Positions 37,282 through 46,127 of a stretch of 64,000 bases of DNA are shown piece after piece. Positions within the stretch are counted from its first letter, which is position 1. Every line of letters begins with the position of its first letter. Made by a program: the position numbers and the translations under genes. This stretch comes from Dyella terrae (GTDB lineage Bacteria; Pseudomonadota; Gammaproteobacteria; Xanthomonadales; Rhodanobacteraceae): NCBI RefSeq assembly GCF_004322705.1, contig NZ_SIZZ01000001.1, positions 1,178,001 to 1,242,000 on the forward strand, given 5' to 3'. The notes below the pieces were generated by a model, which was not told the origin of the DNA, made no database searches, and saw nothing but the letters and a program-made list of their open reading frames with translations.

Positions 37282-38598
37282 TCAGTCGCGTTCGAACAAG
37301 GCGATGGATTCCACGTGCGCGGTGTGCGGGAACATGTCCATGACGCCTGCCGCACTCAGGCGGAAGCCGTGCTTCTGCACCAGGATGCCGGCGTCGCGCG
37401 CCAGTGAACCCGGATGGCAGGACACATAGACCACGCGATGCGTATCGCGACCCGGCAGGTATTCCAGCACCTTGTCGGCACCAGCACGCGGCGGATCGAG
37501 CAGGATCTTGTCCCAGGACTGTTTGGCCCACGGCATGTGGCGCTGGTCTTCGAACAGGTTGGCGACTTCAAAACGGGCGTGCTGGATGCCATTGCGCATG
37601 GCGTTTTCCGCCGCGCGCTCGACCAGCCCATGCTCGCCTTCGATGCCCACGGCTTCGGCGACACGCCGGGCAATGGGCAAGGTGAAGTTGCCCAGTCCAC
37701 AGAACAGATCAAGCACGCGATCCGTCGGCTGCGGATCGAGCAGTTCCATGGCGCGCGCCATCATGCGCTGGTTCATGCCGGCATTGACCTGCACGAAATC
37801 CAGCGGACGGAACTCGAGCTCGACGTCCTGGATATCATCACGTCCACTGCCGATGCGGAACGACAGGCGGGCATCTTCCGGCCACAGCGCATGCACGCTG
37901 CTGATGCCACCGGGCTGCAGGTAGATGGCGAAACCGTGTTCCTTGCCAAAGGCCACGAGAGCGGACGTATCGCGTTCACTCAGCGGCTTGAGGTGACGGA
38001 ACACCAGGGCCATGATGTCGTCGCCCGCGGCGAACTCGATCTGCGCGATGTCCTGCGCCGCATCCATCCCGCTGATCAGGTTGGCGAGCAGGCCGATCTT
38101 CGGGCCCAGCGACGGGTGCACGACTTCGCACTGTTCGATATCGGCGACGAAGCGCGGATTGTCTTCTTCGCGGAAGCCGACGAGCACGCGACCCTTCTTG
38201 GTGACATAACGCACCGACAAACGGCCCTTGCGCCGGTAACCCCAGGGCTGGTCAGTGAGCGGCGGCAGCCACGTCTGCGGCGTCACCTTGCCGATGCGCT
38301 CGAAGTTCTCGGCCAGCACGCGCTGCTTGGCATGGATCTGCGATGGCGCGTCCATGTGCTGGAGCGAACAACCGCTGCACTGGCCGTAGTGACGGCACTT
38401 CGGCTCGACACGATGTTCGGAGCGGGTGCGCCACTCCACCACCTCGGCCTCGTCAAAATGGCGATGGCGCTTGCGGATGCGCAGGAGGACGTCCTCGCCC
38501 GGCAGGGCACCCGACACGAAGACGGCCTTGCCGTCCACGCGCGCGACACCGCGGCCGTCGTGACTGAGGTCGATGATGTTGGCTTCGAATTCTTTCAT
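37282..38598 (-). CDS. rlmD: 23S rRNA (uracil-1939-C5)-methyltransferase
   Basis: 438 residues. The N-terminal TRAM domain (ANIIDLSHDGRGVARVDGKAVFV) is followed by a [4Fe-4S] site with C68, C74 and C77 in CRHYGQCSGC plus a later Cys in ADIEQCEVVHP. The C-terminal SAM domain has VLDLFCGLGNFTLPIA, DPPRAGADKV and the catalytic VYVSCHPGSLARD. Normal length for RlmD. First gene of the run ending at hpt. Confidence 0.96.
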   Translation of the reverse strand: MKEFEANIIDLSHDGRGVARVDGKAVFVSGALPGEDVLLRIRKRHRHFDEAEVVEWRTRSEHRVEPKCRHYGQCSGCSLQHMDAPSQIHAKQRVLAENFERIGKVTPQTWLPPLTDQPWGYRRKGRLSVRYVTKKGRVLVGFREEDNPRFVADIEQCEVVHPSLGPKIGLLANLISGMDAAQDIAQIEFAAGDDIMALVFRHLKPLSERDTSALVAFGKEHGFAIYLQPGGISSVHALWPEDARLSFRIGSGRDDIQDVELEFRPLDFVQVNAGMNQRMMARAMELLDPQPTDRVLDLFCGLGNFTLPIARRVAEAVGIEGEHGLVERAAENAMRNGIQHARFEVANLFEDQRHMPWAKQSWDKILLDPPRAGADKVLEYLPGRDTHRVVYVSCHPGSLARDAGILVQKHGFRLSAAGVMDMFPHTAHVESIALFERD

Positions 38599-38621
38599 CA
38601 GCAGCTTTCAAAAAGGCGTAC

Positions 38622-38645
38622 GCCCGGACAGGTGACGCTCCGGGC
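38622..38645 (-). terminator. Terminator-like hairpin after ydbL
   Basis: GCCCGGA/TCCGGGC, 7 bp with a 10-base loop. On the minus strand it is followed after a few bases by CCTTTTTG. It separates the ydbH-ydbL pair from rlmD. Confidence 0.6.
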
Positions 38646-38678
38646 GGACACTTGAGTGGGAATGAGGCGCGGCGCGGT

Positions 38679-39287
38679 CTATTTCTGCTTCCACGCGCCC
38701 GAGGCGTCCTGATAATACCAGCCTGCCTTGGCCCGCTCGACCCAGCCCTTGGCAAAGGTGGCGCGGATCTGCGACTCCCACTCCGGATGGTTGTTCGCAT
38801 TGGCCACTTCGCGATAAAGCGCGTTGCGGTCGCGGTTTTCGTCGGCCACGGTCGCATTCACCTCGGCACGCTGGTTCAAGGGCACCAGGGCTGCATCGCG
38901 CACGGCGACGAGGCCGTCCTTGGTGAAGCCGACGGCGCCGGCATCGAACAGGGACCCGAGCGAACTACGAAAGCGCTCCTGCATGCGGCCACGGATCGCT
39001 TCGCTGGTGGCGGTCTGGACGCGGATGTCCGGCTGTTCTGCGGCATAGGCGGCCGGGATCAGCAGGTCCAGCAACATCGCAGACGGCTGCTTGCCGGGCT
39101 TGGAAGGCTCCGGAGTATCCGAACTCCCGGACGGCTTGGCCGCAGGCTTGCTGTTATCCAGCACCGTGCCGATGAACTGGTCGGCAGCCTTCTGCGCAGC
39201 GGCTTCCGGGAAGTACACGTTGATGGTGACGCATCCCACCAGGGCCACGAACAGCGACGTCAACAAGAAATACACGAGCTTGCGCAT
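38679..39287 (-). CDS. YdbL/DUF1318-family lipoprotein with a YnbE-like N-terminus
   Basis: 202 residues from ATG 39287. The signal peptide ends with the lipobox LVGC (Cys19), so it is a lipoprotein. It is followed at once by VTINVYFPEAAAQKAAD, which resembles the beta-strand part of the small lipoprotein YnbE. A Pro/Ser/Lys-rich linker and a second hydrophobic patch (LLDLLIPAAYAAEQP, about residues 72-86) lead into the YdbL domain, which ends VERAKAGWYYQDASGAWKQK. In E. coli ydbH, ynbE and ydbL are three genes acting in phospholipid transport to the outer membrane. Here no separate ynbE lies between, which suggests one protein covers both parts. It begins 40 bases after ydbH ends. Confidence 0.85.
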   Translation of the reverse strand: MRKLVYFLLTSLFVALVGCVTINVYFPEAAAQKAADQFIGTVLDNSKPAAKPSGSSDTPEPSKPGKQPSAMLLDLLIPAAYAAEQPDIRVQTATSEAIRGRMQERFRSSLGSLFDAGAVGFTKDGLVAVRDAALVPLNQRAEVNATVADENRDRNALYREVANANNHPEWESQIRATFAKGWVERAKAGWYYQDASGAWKQK

Positions 39288-39326
39288 GACCGGCTCCGGT
39301 TGATGGAACGCCAAGACTACCGCGAA

Positions 39327-41351
39327 TCAGTGCACTTCCGGCGTCGTGCCTTCGGTCGCAGCCTTGAGGCGACGGACCAGGGTCGGCCAGTCCACTTGGG
39401 TCTGGTGACCGACCACCTGAAGGCGGGGAATGCCGCTGCCTTCGACGATGGTGTAGCCGTCCGCATCGGCGCCGTCCAGCCCGCTCATACGGCAGACATT
39501 GCCCTGGAGCGTGCAGTTGAGTCCGATGCGCTTGTATCCGAACGTCTTGAACAGTTTCAGCACGGCGCCCTGCAAGCCGGCCGCAATGCCACCGCCGCCC
39601 ACCGACACGATGCTGTTGACCGCGCGCTGACTGATACGCCCCCCGCTGCCTGCCAGCAGGCGGGCCTGGAATGCCACCGGACTCCAGTTCACCAGGCGCA
39701 GATCCTCGATCGAACCGTCCATGCGACCGGTGATGTTGCCGATGTCGAAGACGCTGGTCATGGCGCCCAGATCCAGCTGCCGCAGCGTGACATCGCCCGC
39801 GAGCACGGGACTGGTGCCGAACGGATCCTGCAGCGACAGACGGGTCACGTCGACGAATCCGTCGAACACGTTCACCGACAAGCCACCTTCGAGTTCCACC
39901 CGATCGTCGACCCAGCGCAGGGACGGAATCGCCCCACCCAGCGTACCGGGGAATTCCGGCCATCCCATGGTGCGGCTGAAGGCAGCCATGTCGACGCCGG
40001 TCAGCGCCATCGACGTACTGAAGCGCTTGCCGCGTGCGGCCGCCGGACGCCAGTCGAGGGCATCCAGGTGCAGGCGGCCATTGAGTACGCTGATGTCGAC
40101 GGGCTTTTGCATCGCCAGCGTGCCATCGCGACTCAGCCAGCTGGTCTGCGCTGCGCCATTGGCGAGACGGTAGATCTGCAGGCTGCGCCAGCTGAGCGTC
40201 GTGGCAGGACGATCGCCGCGGAGCGTCCAGTCCATGCCACCTTTGAGTCCGGCCACGGACATGCGGCCATCGCCATCGGCGAAGTCGAGTCCATCGGTAT
40301 CGAAAGCAAAGCTGCGCAGGCCGTCATCATCCATGTCGAGCGCACCGCTCAACTGCCCGTTGATGCGCGCATTGCGCATGCCCATCGTGGCGAGCCAGGA
40401 CTGGCCGTAGCGCTGATAGGCCGCCGGGAAACTGGCTTCGAACTTGCTGAAGGTCAGGCGCTGGAGATTGCCTTTGGCATCGAAGCCGAGTGAGCCGTCC
40501 AGTTGCAGCGCATCGGCGTCGCCAATGCGCAAGCGACTGAGGTCGACAGCGCCGTTCTTTGCGCTGGCGTCCAGGCCAAGCTGCACGGCGTGATCGGGGA
40601 GTTTCGCGTAGACCGGCCCCATCAGCAGCTCGCCGCCGCGAAGGCTGCCGTCCAGACCGATGCGGGTCGGCCCCGAGGTCGTGTCCAGATTGAGCCGGCC
40701 GGTAGCATTGACCTTCTGCCCCGCCATCGTGCCTGTCGGCGTATCGAAGCCCAGCTCGGTGAGACCGAACTGCCCGGACGCCTGGACACCGTTCTGCTGG
40801 ATATCCAGAGCGAGCTCGGCGTCGACCCGGCCACCGGTCAAGCGGCCCGACCAGGCGCCGGCCAACAGACCCTGGAGCCAGCCACTGGGCAGGTCGCTGA
40901 GGCTGATCTGCGCATGGGTCGGCTGGTCCAGCGGAAGGGCTGTGCTGGCGGTGGCCTTGCCCTGGCTCAGATCCGCCTGGAAGGTGTTGGCCGCGTCATC
41001 CAGCACCAGGTTGACCGTGGCGTCGCTCAAGGCGCCGCCGGGAGCGCCGGTCATCTTGAGGGTGCCGTCGAACAGCCAGCGCAGGTGGGTATCCCGCGAC
41101 AGCACGCCCTGCATATCCATGCCGACGCGGCGCCAGCCAATGGCGGATACCTCCGCGCGGCTGGCCTTGATCCGAACCGTCAGACCACCCTGCCCGTCCT
41201 CGCCTACGCGGATCTGGACGTCCTGCAGCTTTACGCCGGGGGCGGAAATCGTCCTGGCCGCGAGCACCGTGTCGGCGCGCGCGGGTACGGCCAGGGCCAA
41301 ACCCAACAAGGCGCACAGATACAACCAAAGGTGGCTTGATGTGAGACGCAT
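39327..41351 (-). CDS. ydbH: YdbH-family AsmA-like lipid transport protein
   Basis: 674 residues from ATG 41351, opening with a signal or anchor segment LWLYLCALLGLALAVPARA. The rest is repetitive beta-strand sequence rich in Gly/Asp/Leu (for example DGTLKMTGAPGGALSDATVN), as in the AsmA-like bridge proteins that carry phospholipids across the periplasm. The C-terminal half has FDGFVDVTRLSLQDPFGTSPV and RLLAGSGGRISQRAVNS, family features. E. coli YdbH is about 880 residues, so this is a shorter form. Paired with the YdbL-like lipoprotein. Confidence 0.85.
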   Translation of the reverse strand: MRLTSSHLWLYLCALLGLALAVPARADTVLAARTISAPGVKLQDVQIRVGEDGQGGLTVRIKASRAEVSAIGWRRVGMDMQGVLSRDTHLRWLFDGTLKMTGAPGGALSDATVNLVLDDAANTFQADLSQGKATASTALPLDQPTHAQISLSDLPSGWLQGLLAGAWSGRLTGGRVDAELALDIQQNGVQASGQFGLTELGFDTPTGTMAGQKVNATGRLNLDTTSGPTRIGLDGSLRGGELLMGPVYAKLPDHAVQLGLDASAKNGAVDLSRLRIGDADALQLDGSLGFDAKGNLQRLTFSKFEASFPAAYQRYGQSWLATMGMRNARINGQLSGALDMDDDGLRSFAFDTDGLDFADGDGRMSVAGLKGGMDWTLRGDRPATTLSWRSLQIYRLANGAAQTSWLSRDGTLAMQKPVDISVLNGRLHLDALDWRPAAARGKRFSTSMALTGVDMAAFSRTMGWPEFPGTLGGAIPSLRWVDDRVELEGGLSVNVFDGFVDVTRLSLQDPFGTSPVLAGDVTLRQLDLGAMTSVFDIGNITGRMDGSIEDLRLVNWSPVAFQARLLAGSGGRISQRAVNSIVSVGGGGIAAGLQGAVLKLFKTFGYKRIGLNCTLQGNVCRMSGLDGADADGYTIVEGSGIPRLQVVGHQTQVDWPTLVRRLKAATEGTTPEVH

Positions 41352-41395
41352 GTCGCGCCATTCTGCCAAAATCAGCTGAACGACACGGACTAGTC

Positions 41396-42154
41396 ATGTT
41401 CAACACCCCTACTTCCGGCCCTTCCGGTTCTCCGGATTGTTCCAACACCCTGCGTGTCCTGGTCGCGGACGACGACCCGGCCAGCCGGCTTTTCCTCGTG
41501 GAAGCCATGCGTACGCTGGGTTTGAGCGCCGAGGCCTGCAATGACGGCCCCTCGGCCATTGCCCGGGGTCGGGAAGAAACCTTCGACCTGCTCCTCCTCG
41601 ATTGCCGCATGCCCGGGGCCGGGGCCGAGGAGGTCCTGAGCGAGTTGCGGGCCGACCCACAGGCCCATTCAGGCGAAAGCACGGCCGTCGCCACCAGCGC
41701 GGACATGGACGCTGCCCAGCGCCAGCAACTGATTTCCAGCGGTTTCACTGACGTACTTCAAAAGCCCTGCGACCTGGCCGACCTGCGTCGCATCGTGTCT
41801 CTGGTTCACCCGCTGATCTCGACGCAGCCGGTGCTGGATGACAGCCAGGGCCTGGCCAGCACCGGCAATCCGCAGATCCTTCAGGCCATGCGGTCCCTGC
41901 TTCGCGACGAGCTGGTGGCGCTTTATCAGGAGCTGGACAGCCTCAGACCGGAGAGCCCCGCATTTGCCGACCGGCTCCATCGCCTGCGCGCGTCATGTGG
42001 CTTCTGCGGCGCAGTGGCCCTGGCCGAGCGCGTGGTGCAGGTGCGTGATTGCCTGGCGTCCGGTGGCAGGGTGCCGGAGGATGTGCTCGGCCGGTTTCGG
42101 CAGACACTGATTTCCACCATCGAGGCGCTCGATCCGCACGTCACCGTGGCCTGA
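41396..42154 (+). CDS. Response regulator with receiver and C-terminal Hpt-like domain
   Basis: 252 residues. The receiver (about 19-140) is complete: acidic pocket D25-D27 (VADDDPAS), phospho-Asp D69 (LLLLDCRMPG), Thr100/Ser101 and Lys123 (LQKP). The C-terminal helical part (about 155-250) has H195 in LHRLRASCGFCGA, which fits the Hpt pattern H-x-L-(K/R)-(G/A)-S-x3-G-A, so it is probably a phosphotransfer domain. No DNA-binding or enzymatic output is present. It likely shuttles phosphate for a hybrid kinase encoded elsewhere. Single gene divergent from ydbH. Confidence 0.85.
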   Translation: MFNTPTSGPSGSPDCSNTLRVLVADDDPASRLFLVEAMRTLGLSAEACNDGPSAIARGREETFDLLLLDCRMPGAGAEEVLSELRADPQAHSGESTAVATSADMDAAQRQQLISSGFTDVLQKPCDLADLRRIVSLVHPLISTQPVLDDSQGLASTGNPQILQAMRSLLRDELVALYQELDSLRPESPAFADRLHRLRASCGFCGAVALAERVVQVRDCLASGGRVPEDVLGRFRQTLISTIEALDPHVTVA

Positions 42155-42197
42155 TCATTCGCGCTGCAACGGCACCGCGAACTTCAACGTGCATGGC

Positions 42198-42905
42198 CTA
42201 ACGCCTGACCGCAGCACCCAGGACGCGCCATGCGCGCAGTTCAGCGCCACCCAGATGAAAGCGGATGACGTCCCTCATCATGCTGCGCAGTGCCGAAAGC
42301 CCCACGGTGTCCGGCGCCTGGTCGCTTCCCAGGGCCAGCAAGTCGCTGCCCCGCAAGGCATGCGGGACATCAGCCCGGCACGGCGTGGCACCCAGTTCAG
42401 CGTGATAGCGGTAGTGAAGCCCGGGCGCGATGGGTTCGCCTGACTCGCCCTCGAATTCCAGCTGCAACGCGTAGCCGCAGACATCAAGCAAGTCGCGTTC
42501 AAACCTGCGCAGCGTCCAGGCCTGCGATTCGCTCGATCCCAGGCGCGCCAGCAGGGTGGCGTAGGCCTCGAAAAGATCCGGCATGGGATCCTGGCGAACG
42601 GTTAGCCGGACCACCAGTTCATTGACGTAGAGACCAGCCAGGCCAGCCTGCCCTTCGAGGCGAACGCCGGGGCCCACCGATTCGGCACCCTGCAAGGCGG
42701 CCAGTTCGCCCTTGAGCATGAGATCCAGCGACAATCGCTGGAAGGGCTCCAGCTGGGATCGCTGGAGCCGCGCCTTTTCGCGCCGTACGCCCCGTGCCAC
42801 CACGCCGATACGACCGAATTCGGGCGTCAGGCATTCGAGCAGCATGGAGGTTTCGCGGTAAGGCCGCGCGTGCAGGACGAAGGCTGGCTGTTGCTGGACT
42901 CTCAT
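42198..42905 (-). CDS. recO: DNA repair protein RecO
   Basis: 235 residues. The N-terminal OB fold shows AFVLHARPYRETSMLLECLTPEFGRI and VARGVRREKA; helical region with LAGLYVNELVVRLT. RecO loads RecA on SSB-coated DNA with RecR. The four-Cys zinc site of some RecO proteins is absent, as in many gammaproteobacteria. Last gene of the lepA-lepB-rnc-era-recO run, 82 bases after era. pdxJ, often next, is not here. Confidence 0.95.
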   Translation of the reverse strand: MRVQQQPAFVLHARPYRETSMLLECLTPEFGRIGVVARGVRREKARLQRSQLEPFQRLSLDLMLKGELAALQGAESVGPGVRLEGQAGLAGLYVNELVVRLTVRQDPMPDLFEAYATLLARLGSSESQAWTLRRFERDLLDVCGYALQLEFEGESGEPIAPGLHYRYHAELGATPCRADVPHALRGSDLLALGSDQAPDTVGLSALRSMMRDVIRFHLGGAELRAWRVLGAAVRR

Positions 42906-42987
42906 GGCGGGAGCTCAGACGAAATCGTCGCGCGGGAGTATCGGGGCCAACGCATGGGCGTTGTCCCCGGAAAGGCGGAGGCTTCGC

Positions 42988-43929
42988 TCAGTCGGTGTAA
43001 CCAAACTTCTTGAGCATGGTTTCATCGTCGACCCAGCCTTCGCGCACCTTCACCCACAGGCGCAGGAACACCTTGCGTTCAAACAGGGTTTCCATCTTGC
43101 GACGGGCGGACGTGCCGATGGCCTTGAGCTGCGCGCCACCGTTGCCAATGACGATGGCCTTCTGACCATCACGCTCGACCCAGATCACCGCGTGGATTTC
43201 CGCCACGCCATCGTCGCGATCCTTGAACTGCTCGATCTCGACTGTGGTGGCGTACGGCAATTCCTGGTCGAGGCGCAGCATCAGCTGCTCGCGCACCATT
43301 TCCGCGGCAAGAAAACGCTCGCTGCGATCGGTGACTTCGTCGTCGCCATACACCGGCGGCTGCACGGGCAGGCGCTTGAGGATGCCCTGCTCGAGATCCT
43401 TCAGGCCCTTTTCCTTGAGCGCGCTGACGTAATAGACGTCATCGAAGCTGCGATGCTCCATCAGGTCGGCGACGAACGGCAGCAGTGTCGACTTGTCTTT
43501 GCTCAGATCCACCTTGTTGATGGCGAGCAGGCGCGGGACTTTCTGTTCGACCAGCGCTTCATAGAGCGCCTGGTCTTCGTCGGTCCACCGGTTGGCCTCG
43601 ATCACCTGCACGGCCAGGTCGACTTCGCTGATGGCCGAACGCGCGGCACGATTGAGGCTGCGGTTCATCGCACGCTTGGCCCCGCGATGCAGGCCGGGCG
43701 TGTCGACGTAAAGGATCTGCCCCGCCTCGCTGGTCGCGATGCCCAGGATGCGATGACGCGTGGTCTGGGGGCGCGGGCTGACGATGGACAGCCGGAATCC
43801 GATCAGCGCGTTGAGCAGGGTCGACTTGCCCACGTTGGGGCGCCCCGCCAGGGCGACGAGCCCGCAGCGGAAGTCGTCGTGGGGCAGCTCGGCCGGTTCA
43901 CCGGCATCAAAAGTTTCGTCTTCAATCAT
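42988..43929 (-). CDS. era: GTPase Era
   Basis: 313 residues. G1 is [15 protein letters not shown]3 DTPGLH and G4 [10 protein letters not shown]-terminal KH RNA-binding domain includes [26 protein letters not shown]. Era binds the 3' end of 16S rRNA and aids 30S maturation. Its start shares four bases (ATGA) with the rnc stop, a coupling seen in most proteobacteria. Confidence 0.98.
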   Translation of the reverse strand: MIEDETFDAGEPAELPHDDFRCGLVALAGRPNVGKSTLLNALIGFRLSIVSPRPQTTRHRILGIATSEAGQILYVDTPGLHRGAKRAMNRSLNRAARSAISEVDLAVQVIEANRWTDEDQALYEALVEQKVPRLLAINKVDLSKDKSTLLPFVADLMEHRSFDDVYYVSALKEKGLKDLEQGILKRLPVQPPVYGDDEVTDRSERFLAAEMVREQLMLRLDQELPYATTVEIEQFKDRDDGVAEIHAVIWVERDGQKAIVIGNGGAQLKAIGTSARRKMETLFERKVFLRLWVKVREGWVDDETMLKKFGYTD

Positions 43930-44582
43930 GATCTGGATTCCTGCAACTGGCGCAGCACGGACTCAGCCGCGTCCTGCTCGGCGGCGCGCCGGCTCCCGCC
44001 ACGCCCTTCGGCGACGAGGGCCTGTGGCTCTTCGATAGCACAGGTTACGTCAAAAGTCTTGGCGTGGTCTTCGCCGTGGCTGTCTTTCAATTCGTACTGG
44101 GGTAACGGCCAACCCTTGGCCTGGAGCCATTCCTGTAACCGGGTCTTGGCGTCTTTGGAGGATCGCGGAATGGCCGCGATGCGCTCGTCGAACAGCTCCC
44201 GGACCCAGTTCCGGCAGGCATCGAAGTCGCTGTCCTGGTAGACCGCGGCCACCATGGCCTCGAAAGCGTCGGCAAGGATGGAATCACGGCGGAACCCGCC
44301 GCTCTTGAGTTCGCCGGAACCGAGCTTGAGATCATCCCCCAGCTCCAGCTCCCGCGCCACCACCGCCAGCGCCTGACCGTTGACGAGCTGCGCGCGCAAA
44401 CGCGACAGCTCGCCTTCGCTGGCGTTGGGATGGGCGTCATACAACATCTCGGCGACGATCACCCCGAGCAGGGCGTCGCCGAGGAATTCCAACCGCTCAT
44501 TGTTCGGCTTGCCGGCACTGCGATGGGTGAGTGCCAGTTGCGCCAGAGCCGGATCGCGGAAGCGGTAAGTAAGTTTTGCCAA
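43926..44582 (-). CDS. rnc: Ribonuclease III
   Basis: 218 residues: RNase III domain with the signature [13 protein letters not shown] and the catalytic region [11 protein letters not shown], then a double-stranded-RNA-binding domain ending [18 protein letters not shown]. It processes rRNA and double-stranded RNAs. It overlaps era and lies three bases after the DUF4845 stop. Confidence 0.98.
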   Translation of the reverse strand: MAKLTYRFRDPALAQLALTHRSAGKPNNERLEFLGDALLGVIVAEMLYDAHPNASEGELSRLRAQLVNGQALAVVARELELGDDLKLGSGELKSGGFRRDSILADAFEAMVAAVYQDSDFDACRNWVRELFDERIAAIPRSSKDAKTRLQEWLQAKGWPLPQYELKDSHGEDHAKTFDVTCAIEEPQALVAEGRGGSRRAAEQDAAESVLRQLQESRS

Positions 44583-44585
44583 ACT

Positions 44586-44966
44586 TCAGTAACCCACGTT
44601 GCCCTGCAGCGTCACGGTCTTTTCGAAATGCAGCAGGAAGTCGATGTTGTACATGAACGGCACGCGCTTCTCGTATTCCACGTGAAGTTCGGCCGCGTTA
44701 TTCACACGCTTGAGCGTGATGTCCTGGGGCTTGATGGTGGAGTCGTCCACGTACTGGAAGCCCATCTTGAACATCAGGTCGCGACGAATATCGTCCAGCG
44801 TCTTGCCTTCCACACCTGCCGAAGCCACCTGGCTCATGGCCTTGTTAACGCCCATGAACTCGGTATAGGCCGGCACCAGCTTCATGGCCATGAAGCCGAA
44901 GAACCCCACCACCAGCAAAACGATCAAAAAACCGATCAGGGTGATACCTGACTGCTTGCCCTTCAT
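44586..44966 (-). CDS. DUF4845 protein with pilin-like N-terminus
   Basis: 126 residues from ATG 44966. A short basic lead MKGKQSG is followed by ITLIGFLIVLLVVGFFGFMAMKLVP, which looks like a prepilin (G then hydrophobic helix) but has Gly where type IV pilins have Glu+5. A small soluble domain follows, with KMGFQYVDDSTIKPQDITLKR split over its centre. The family sits between lepB and rnc across the group; function unknown. Confidence 0.9.
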   Translation of the reverse strand: MKGKQSGITLIGFLIVLLVVGFFGFMAMKLVPAYTEFMGVNKAMSQVASAGVEGKTLDDIRRDLMFKMGFQYVDDSTIKPQDITLKRVNNAAELHVEYEKRVPFMYNIDFLLHFEKTVTLQGNVGY

Positions 44967-45113
44967 AGTCCCCTCGCTATGCCGCACGGGCGGCTCCCCT
45001 CGACCTTGGATTCAGTGCCTGCCCGCCGGCGATCGGCCGGCATGGCGAGCGGATTCTCGCGCTATGCCGGCTCGTCGTCACCTGCGACGAGTCGACCCGC
45101 ATCACGCTTTGAC

Positions 45114-46025
45114 TTAGTGGATGACCCGGCCGATGCGCGAGAAGTCCACCCAGCCCGAACCCACGCCCTTCCAGCTCAGCCAGATCAGGAACGCCTTGCC
45201 GGCCAGATTCTCCTCCGGCATGCAGCCCCACCAGCGGCTATCGGTACTGTTGTAACGGTTGTCGCCCATGACCAGGTAGCAGCCTTGCGGGACGATGGCC
45301 GGAACCGCGGGACTGGGAATCGATGGCGGGTGGTTGAAGTTCGGCATGCGAGCGATCAGGTGATCGACCGACTTGCCGTCCTGCGTCTGGAGATGCTCGG
45401 TCCACAGGGTCGCACCCATTTCCAGCATCAGGCGGGACTCGTCACGCTTGGGATCGCCGACGTACGGACCGACCAGATCGGCCGCGACCGTCTGGCCGTT
45501 GATCATCAACTGATCACCGTGCACTTCGATGCGATCGCCCGGCAGGCCGATCACGCGCTTGATCCAGTTGGCGTTCGGTACCGGTGCTTCCGGATGCTCG
45601 CAGCTCTGGTCACCGCTGCGCACCAGCTTGCCGTTCACATTGCAGAGGTAGCCCGGGAACCGGAACACCACGACATCGCCGCGCTTGGGCTCACCGATCG
45701 AGACGAACTTGTTGTTGAAGGCCGGCATGCGCAGGCCGTAGGCAAACTTGTTGACGAGGATGAAGTCACCCACGTCCAGGGTCGGCATCATGGAACCCGA
45801 GGGAATCCGGAACGGTTCGGCCACGAACGAGCGCAGCAACAGCACCACCAGGACGACCGGAAACAGCGACCGGGCCCAGTCGACGGGTACCGGATCCTGG
45901 ACTTCCTTTCCGGCCGCATCGGCCCGGGCCTTGCGCTGCTTGTACAGGAACAGGCGATCCAGACCCCAAATAACACCGAAAACAACGGTCAGGCCAAGCA
46001 AAATCGCCGAAAAATCAAAATCCAT
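45114..46025 (-). CDS. lepB: Signal peptidase I
   Basis: 303 residues. Two N-terminal membrane segments (ILLGLTVVFGVIWGLDRLF and SLFPVVLVVLLLRSFV). The catalytic Ser78 is in IPSGSMMPTL and the general-base Lys156 in IKRVIGLPGD. Boxes D and E include PGYLCNVNG and GDNRYNSTDSRWWG. It cleaves signal peptides of exported proteins on the periplasmic face. It follows lepA by about 100 bases. Confidence 0.98.
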   Translation of the reverse strand: MDFDFSAILLGLTVVFGVIWGLDRLFLYKQRKARADAAGKEVQDPVPVDWARSLFPVVLVVLLLRSFVAEPFRIPSGSMMPTLDVGDFILVNKFAYGLRMPAFNNKFVSIGEPKRGDVVVFRFPGYLCNVNGKLVRSGDQSCEHPEAPVPNANWIKRVIGLPGDRIEVHGDQLMINGQTVAADLVGPYVGDPKRDESRLMLEMGATLWTEHLQTQDGKSVDHLIARMPNFNHPPSIPSPAVPAIVPQGCYLVMGDNRYNSTDSRWWGCMPEENLAGKAFLIWLSWKGVGSGWVDFSRIGRVIH

Positions 46026-46127
46026 GAGAGCTCCTTCGGAGCGGAATGCAGGTCTCGGACAAGAGCATAGAACGCGGCGCGTTGGCGTGATCTATGGCGT
46101 TTACCCTATTCCCACATCCCGACTTTT

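Noticed and set aside
38652-40493. Long plus-strand frame opposite ydbL and ydbH
   Set aside because: Shadow; rich in His/Arg/Gln with no domain, and the opposite frames have signal peptides and family motifs.
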